DNA from: Gnetum montanum
Taxonomy: Eukaryota; Streptophyta; Gnetopsida; Gnetales; Gnetaceae
Assembly: GCA_015680685.1 (NCBI GenBank)
Contig: MNCI01030046.1
Span: 134,394-198,393, forward strand
Reading direction: 5' to 3'
Length of the DNA: 64,000 nt
A model generated the notes under the pieces. It saw only the letters and a list, made by a program, of their open reading frames with translations, ran no database searches and was not told where the DNA came from. The translations under genes were made by a program, and so were the position numbers. This document shows positions 58,106 to 64,000 of the stretch, in pieces (the first letter of the stretch is position 1; each line of letters opens with the position of its first letter).

Positions 58106-59663
58106 TTATATATGAAATGAATTAACAAGTCCCATATGATTTACACAATCCATGTATTGTTTTGTTGACAAGGCTTTAGTCATGCAATCATCAATCATTA
58201 ATTTAGTGCTAATATGCTGAATATCTACTTCATGCTTCTTGAATCTATCCTTAACAACAAGATACTTTATATCGATGTGCTTACTATGACTTCCACTTTT
58301 ACTATTCTTGGAAAAGAAGATTGCAATACAATTATCACAATATATCTTTATTGGCCTTGTGATGGAATCAACAATTCTTAAGCTAGTAATAAAATTTCTC
58401 AACCATAATGCATGTGATGTAGCTTCATGGCAAGTAATAAATTCTACCTCCATTGTAGATGAAGCAACTATTGTTTTCTTAGTATTCTTCCAAGATATGG
58501 CCCCTCCAGTGAATAGAAACACATATCCAAAAGTTGATTTTCTAAAATCTACACATCTGGAAAAATTTGAATTTGAATATCCTACCACTTCAAGATGACT
58601 AGTGTGTCTATATGTGAGATTGTAGTTCTTAGTTCCTTGCAAATACCTCATGACTCTTTTAGCAGTTCCAATGCTCAATGCCTAGATTGCTTTGATATCT
58701 ATTCAACATTCCTACTACAAAACTTATGTTAGGTCTTGTACATACTTGTGCATACATGAGGCTACCAACAGTAGATAAATAAGATATATTTTTTATCTGC
58801 TCTTGTTCCAATAAGTTTTGTGGGCATTGCTTCAAATTAAGTTTATCTCCTTTCATTATTGGAGTTACTATAGGTGAGCAGTTTTTCATTGTAAAGCTCT
58901 CTAAAACCTTTTTAGTGTAGGCCTTTTTGGATAGTCCTAATATCCTTTGATGTCTATCTCTATGAATCTCTATTCCAATGATGTAGGAGTCTTCACCCAT
59001 ATCCTTCATTTCAAAGTTTTGAGAGAGAAAATGCTTTGTCTCATGTAGCAAAACCATGTCACTACCGGCAAGTAATATGTCATTCACATAAAGGACTAAT
59101 AAAATGAATTTTCTCCCCTAACCTTAAGGTATATACATTAATAAATGATGTTCTCAGTGAAATTGAATGAGACCACAATTTTATGAAATTTTAAATACTA
59201 CTGTCGGGAGGCTTGTTTTAGTCCATATAATGACTTAACTTGCAAACTAAGCAATTATCTTCACAAAAGCCCTCAGGTTGTTTCATGTATACTTCTTCTT
59301 CAAGATCCCCATTTAATAATGTTGTTTTAAAATCCATTTGGTGCAACTCTAAATCAAAATGAGCCACCAAAGCCATAATTATTTTAAATGAATCCTTCAT
59401 TGATACTGGAGAGAAGGTTTCATGGTAATCAATGCCCTCCCTTTGAGTAAATCCTTTAGCTACAAGTCTAGCTCTGTATCGTTCAATATTACCAAAAGAG
59501 TTTCTTTTGGTTTTATAGACCATTTATAGCCAATTGTTGAAACTCCTTCTAGCAATTTTAAAAGATTCCAAACTTGATTTTTGTCCATAGAATCTATCTC
59601 TTCTTTCATGGCATCATACCAAGATGTGGAATTCTCTCCACTCATGGCTTGTGAAAATGACAT
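58106..59663 (-). pseudogene. RT/RNase H of copia H (broken)
   Basis: RT: SWYDAMKEEIDSMDKNQVWN, RYRARLVAKGFTQREGIDY, ETFSPVSMKDSFKIIMALVA, MDFKTTLLNGDLEEEVYMKQ, then after a break at 59218-59090 the catalytic box as YVNDILLAGSD (YVDD in the family, here Asn). Further GSLMYAQVCTRPNISF. RNase H at 58678-58106: GYSNSNFSRCVDFRKST (Asp replaced by Asn twice), SSTMEVEF, IYCDNCIAIF, HSKHIDIKYLVVKD. Ends at a stop at 58106. Frames broken between the parts. Confidence 0.85.
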
Positions 59664-59953
59664 AGGATCATCTTTCGGTCCAACATCAGAATCTTGAAGA
59701 TATACAACATAGTCGCTAAAATTTTTTGGTTTTTTTGATTCTGAAGACTTTCCTAATTCTACTTTTCCTCAATGTTTTGCACATCTTGAGTAGTAGAATT
59801 AGTGATAATCTGTTTCTCTTGAAGAGGTTGTTCTTGATTTAATAACTCATCCAAGGTGTGATTTGGATTACCTTGGGATATGATTGATTCCTCTTCATAT
59901 ATGAGAGACTTATCACATTCCTTGAGTTCCTAAAATTTTAATACTTGAGGAAT

Positions 59954-60815
59954 TTATTTTTCATTGAATTCAAAATCTTCAAGGAATTTAGCATTTATAG
60001 CCTTAATAACTCTAGGTGTGTGCATGGGATAGTAAAATCTAAAACCCTTGGAGTTTACCACATAGCCAATAAAATATATACTGATTGTTCTTGGATCCAA
60101 TTTCTTTAAGCTTGGGTTATACACCCTTACTTCAACTGGACATCCCCAAATATGCATGTTTCTTAAACTAGGCTTTCATCCATTCCATAATTCAAAAGGT
60201 GTTTTAGGAATAGCCTTTGATGAAACCTTATTTAAGATATATACTATAGTTTTTAAGGCCTCACTCCATAGGGTTAAGGGAAGATTAGAGTTACTAATCA
60301 TACATCTTACCATGTCCATAAGTGTATGGTTCCTTCTTTTTGCTACACCATTTTGTTGAGGTGTTCCTAGCATGGTGTATTGGGCAATAATGCCCTCTTC
60401 TTGAAAGAACATAAAAAATGGGCATGGTGCTTGTCCCTTTTTTGTATACATTCCATACTATTCCCATCCCTTATCAGATCTTATAATCTTGATTTTCTTT
60501 TCCTTTTGTTTCTCTACTTATGTTCTAAATATTTTAAAAGCATTTAATGCCTCTCCTTTATCGGAAAAAGGTAGAGATACATGTAGCTTGTATGGTCATC
60601 AATGAATAAAATAGAATATCTCTGACCATTTAAACAATGAGTGGGAAAAGATCCACAAATATTAGTATGTATGATTTCTAGAATCTTTGAACTCCTCTGA
60701 GTTCCTTTAGTGGTCTTGTTAGTTTGCTTTCCCTTAATGCATTCTATACAAGTACCAAAATTAGTAAAGTCAAGGGTCATTAAGACACCATTATCTACTA
60801 ATCTACTCATTGCTA
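59954..60815 (-). pseudogene. Integrase of copia H, 5'-truncated (broken)
   Basis: Starts within the gag-pre-integrase segment (MSRLVDNGVLM, CIECIKGKQTNK). Core: IIHTNICGSF (first Asp changed to Asn), SILFIDDHTSYMYLYLF, then [20 protein letters not shown] where the catalytic Glu is Lys. C-terminal part: HIWGCPVEVRVYNPSLKKLD, TISIYFIGYVVNSKGFRFYY. Gag and the zinc-finger start are missing because LTR sequence of element D begins at about 60815. The linker 59664-59950 is acidic and broken. Confidence 0.85.
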
Positions 60816-61319
60816 GGCTAGAACGTGTGATAAGTACGACTTAGTTACGAGCACCCACGGGTGTGTACGGCTAGCTAAGGAATCAGCTGCTTATCATACT
60901 TAAGCTAAATAGGTGCCTCAGTACGACCACTTCGAGCACTTGCGTTACGTGTGGTGATCCCAGTAACGATTAGCGTTTGGTAAGCCACAGTTGCATAGTT
61001 CAGGGTGTGTCCGGTAAGTGGGAACGGATGCTAACACTAGCTAACTTAGACTTAGGACATTAGTTAGAGTTAGCTTAGTTTCTCCACCCTTTCCTTTGAT
61101 AGCATAGAAGATAAACCGAAAAATACCAAAAAAATCACATACCTCAGACTTGCTTAACCATACACCGTGACACTTACAAGCAAGCCTGGGAAGACAACGA
61201 ACGATTAACCCCAAGTGTTTCTTGTGGTGTTAAGGCATTTAGTCTGCGGAGTTCGATCGGATCGCGTGTGCACGCTCGTATTCGTATGGTTGAGTGTAGG
61301 GGTACCTCGCCACTCATCA
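60815..61319 (+). repeat. 5' LTR of element D, U3-truncated
   Basis: Matches LTR A from its R/U5 part (GATAAGTACGACTTAGTTACG near 60830) to CTCATCA at 61319. U3, TATA and AATAAA are missing. The left border abuts copia H. Confidence 0.85.
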
Positions 61320-61320
61320 T

Positions 61321-61338
61321 AGGCACCGTTGCCAGGGG
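61321..61338 (+). other. Primer binding site of D (tRNA-Asp type)
   Basis: AGGCACCGTTGCCAGGGG; 14 of 18 match the tRNA-Asp complement. Confidence 0.65.
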
Positions 61339-61465
61339 CTAAGTGTTTTTTACACCAATTGAACATAAGGGATATCACTCACATCGTTGTAAGCTTAAAC
61401 AAACCTTAGGGTTAATCAGTTAATTAAGAACATAACTAACGGTGAAAGTTAGCACACCATTAGAA

Positions 61466-64000
61466 ATGGATTCTTCTCATGCAATAAACTCACCTAAGGA
61501 CAATACAGGAGAAAGTTAGGATCATACGCATAACCGAAATCAACCATATCCTCAACAATCCAAGGTCACATATACTCATCCTGATGAGTATGTGCCGGAT
61601 TTTACCTTTGTTTTCCATCAAGATGAGCAACTGCGGTGGAGAGACATGCAAGGTAACATCGTGTTACCCCCAGATCGATCCGCTCCCAACATGCTTTTCC
61701 GTGCCTTGGTACAGATTGGCATGCAAGAGCTGCTTGTTGAATACATTTTGGATGACCATGACACAAGGGATTATCATCCCACAAATGCCCAATGTATTCG
61801 GAATGCAAGGCAGGAGAGCCAACATTCACTATTGAAGGGCAAGGTTCCCCACGTCATTAGTGAAATAGGAGCCAAGGAACCCCTCATGATGGGTTTCTTA
61901 GAAAATGATGTTCCTCCTCCTCACTCTAGTGAAGAGGCTAGGCATCAGGGCCTTAGATCAACGATACATATTCCATGCTCTGATCCCCGTGAGCACCAGC
62001 TGTTCACAGCAGGAACAACTACTCACACTAATGACGGACTCATTGATCGTTACAATGATCGGGGCCGAAGCAGCCGAAGAGAAGGCAAGAAACATCACCA
62101 TGATGATGGATCCCCTTCTTCTTCTCCTTCATCTCATCATTCACCCTCTCCTTCCACATCTGGGCACAGCCACCATGGGCATAACGCAGAGAGTAAAGGT
62201 AAAAGAGATGAAATGCCCCGACAGGAAAGTCGAGAGGAGTTAGGACAAGGGTAAGGACGTAGGGAGAATAGGGAACCACCACGTAGACATCACAGACGTC
62301 ATGAGAGAGATGATCATGACGAACCCCTATTCGCAACCCGAAGTATGCTTGATATTAGATAGGCAGTTAGGATTCCCACAAGGCATTTAAAGGACAGTAG
62401 GATCAAGCATTTGGATATAAATAATATCCCACATTTTGAAGGGGGATACAACTCTGATCCTCAGCATCATTTACAGGCATTCCACGATGCCTGTGCCTTG
62501 CAGAACATAGAAAATGAGTGGCAAAAACTCAAGTTGTTCCCAAGGACACTCATTCAGGAAGTAGAGAGCTGGTACCGGTCCTTAGAGCCGGAAACCATCA
62601 GGAGGTGGAGTATGATGCTTGAATTATTCAACAACAAATATCAAACGTACTCCAGAGTGTCTAACTTGCGTAAGCAGATCCAAGGCTGGAAACAAGGAGC
62701 TTATGAATCCTTGGATGCTGCCATGGCCCGTTACTACACACTGCTACATCGTTGCCCGGGCCATGGGTACGTTAAACAGGATCAACTTCGCCACCTCGTG
62801 GATGGGCTACGAAATGAAACGAGAAGAACTCTTGGGACTTACGCCCAAGGGAGACTCTCCCAATTAAGAGCTCATGAAGTTGAAGTTTTGTTGGAACAAG
62901 TAGCACAAGAAGAGGGTGAGCTATGTAAAAGAGAAAGTGCAGAGGAATACAACTGCGATCCCTCCCTTCGCAAGAAGGGAGTGAAATTCTGTGATGAGGA
63001 GGATGAGTCACCACTCGCAGAGTTGGTGAACAGGAAAACCGCGCCGATCCAAAAGTTAACAACGGAGGTATCGGCTAAGGTAGACCAAATGTGGGATTCC
63101 TTAGACTCACGAATAGAAACAGTCCTGAAAATCGTAGAGGAGCCTAAGGATGAGCAAAGTAGTGACAAAGGAAAAGACAAGCGGAGAAACTTTAACCCTG
63201 CACATAACAAGGGTAAGGGAAAGATCTTTAACTCCGATGAGGCTGAAAATTCTGATTCAGACAATGATGGTGGATGTGAGGTCTGCTACTATGACCATCC
63301 TAAGGGATTTTGTTCAATTATCTCACATCTGCAGGAGTCGGGGGTGTATGCATTAAATCCAAGACTTAATCAACGGCAGACACCCTGAAGGTTACCTTAT
63401 CCGCAAGGTAACCCAAGGCAGTTCTACCAACCCTTGACGCATTATCCAAGTGGAACGCCTCCGCAGCCCATTGGACAACACCAGCAGTGGCAATACCCAC
63501 AGTCATGGGGGATGCCATCGCCAACACATCAGTACCCTTACCGGCAGCCTGATCCTTATGGTTATTATGTGCAGCAGCCGGTTTCTCCAGGTGACTCTAT
63601 GGGTCACACAACCCCTAACCGTCACTACCAAGCTCGGGAGTACTTTAGAAGGACTCCTTCTCCTCCGAGAGACATCCCGCATTCTGTCCATCCTCTAACT
63701 CCACCCGCACCTCTTCCCCAGGTAGTTCCCATAACACCTCTTGCTCCAACAATGCAAGGGGAACTTCCTCCTCAACCGCAACAACGTCACGCTGCGAGAG
63801 TTGTAAATATCCAACCGGGTACTAGTTCTGGCGACAACTGTACAAAGAAGAGACCTTTTTTCAGAACTAAGAGCCCAGACAGGCTCTCGCAACAACAAGC
63901 GGTTGAGGCCATGTATAGGCCTCTAACTACTAACGCTTCGGAGCACCCTTCAGTCCAAGGGAGTGTAACGCATACGGTTATGTTAACACATACCGTAACT
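61466..64000 (+). pseudogene. gag: gag of element D, 3' end outside window
   Basis: Start at 61466 (MDSSHAINSPKDN). The whole region to base 64000 is one reading frame, with stops at 61517 (TAG), about 62252 (TAA), about 62359 (TAG) and 63386 (TGA), each explained by C-to-T at CAG, CAA, CAG and CGA. N-terminal block THPDEYVPDFTFVFHQDE and RWRDMQGNIVLPP. A His/Ser-rich linker near 62090-62200. Capsid-like core 62411-62900 (HFEGGYNSDPQHHLQAF, WYRSLEPETIRRW, YQTYSRVSNLRKQIQGWK, GHGYVKQDQLRHLVDGL). Zinc knuckle CEVCYYDHPKGFC at 63275-63313. A Pro/Gln-rich tail leads towards the protease, which lies beyond the window (C shows it about 50 residues on). Confidence 0.85.

Larger units (their letters stand above)
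60815..64000 (+). mobile_element. Athila-like Ty3/gypsy element D, 5' part
   Basis: Truncated LTR, primer site, leader and gag, running off the window before the protease active site. Same family as A. It is the best preserved gypsy copy here: one frame for 2.5 kb with four stops and higher GC. Confidence 0.85.

Noticed and set aside
62040-63264. Minus-strand ORFs over D gag
   Set aside because: Shadows of the plus-strand gag frame; the plus frame has the gag motifs and zinc knuckle.
1-64000. A and D as two ends of one large element
   Set aside because: They are opposite in orientation and each is a 5' end, so they are two copies of one family.
1-64000. CRISPR array or prokaryotic operon
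   Set aside because: The tandem repeats seen lack unique spacers, and all gene content is plant retroelement.

Overview
This is a repeat-dominated stretch of a land-plant nuclear genome. It is AT-rich and packed with LTR retrotransposons of plant type (Ty3/gypsy with tRNA-Asp primer sites, Ty1/copia with an initiator-tRNA-Met primer site), plus tRNA-derived SINE-like copies. I recognise no host protein gene, rRNA, tRNA or CRISPR. The density, nesting and decay suggest a large, slowly purged genome (gymnosperm-like is a guess, not shown).

Layout. 1-3561 (minus): the 5' part of an Athila-like Ty3/gypsy element A. 3562-10165: non-coding, with three SINE-like copies and a diverged tandem repeat. 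10166-about 14330: element B, with LTR and gag but no pol. 14609-15176: assembly gap. 15177-17570: a different Ty3/gypsy element (Tat-like gag), cut off. About 17596-29660: element C (truncated 5' LTR, gag, protease, RT/RNase H, integrase, a long 3' region amplified into about five 646-bp units, 3' LTR). 29661-35043: nothing recognised. 35044-36080 (minus): 3' LTR end of element J. 36105-46289: element E (gag deleted, decayed pol, a decayed third ORF with coiled coils, a C-type LTR). 46290-about 48450: element F, a pol-deleted remnant. About 48780-56301 (minus): an unrecognised decayed long ORF (K) split by the complete copia element G (51429-55759, target duplication ATCTT). About 57160-60815 (minus): copia element H, truncated. 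60815-64000: element D, same family as A, whose gag runs off the window.

How it fits together. The gypsy elements A-F and J form one superfamily. Their LTRs open with TGATGAG and close with CTCATCA, their primer sites resemble tRNA-Asp, and gag-protease-RT-RNase H-integrase follow in that order. Between pol and the 3' LTR lies a long non-coding zone with short sequence boxes shared by otherwise divergent elements. Element E also carries a third ORF there. Every coding region is broken, mostly by C-to-T/G-to-A changes, with TAG the commonest new stop where I counted.

The points most worth a second look are the conserved boxes and their amplification in C, the third ORF of E, the split unrecognised ORF K, the LTR-derived minisatellite that replaces the RT core of copia G, the U3 palindromes, and the TAG-biased decay.
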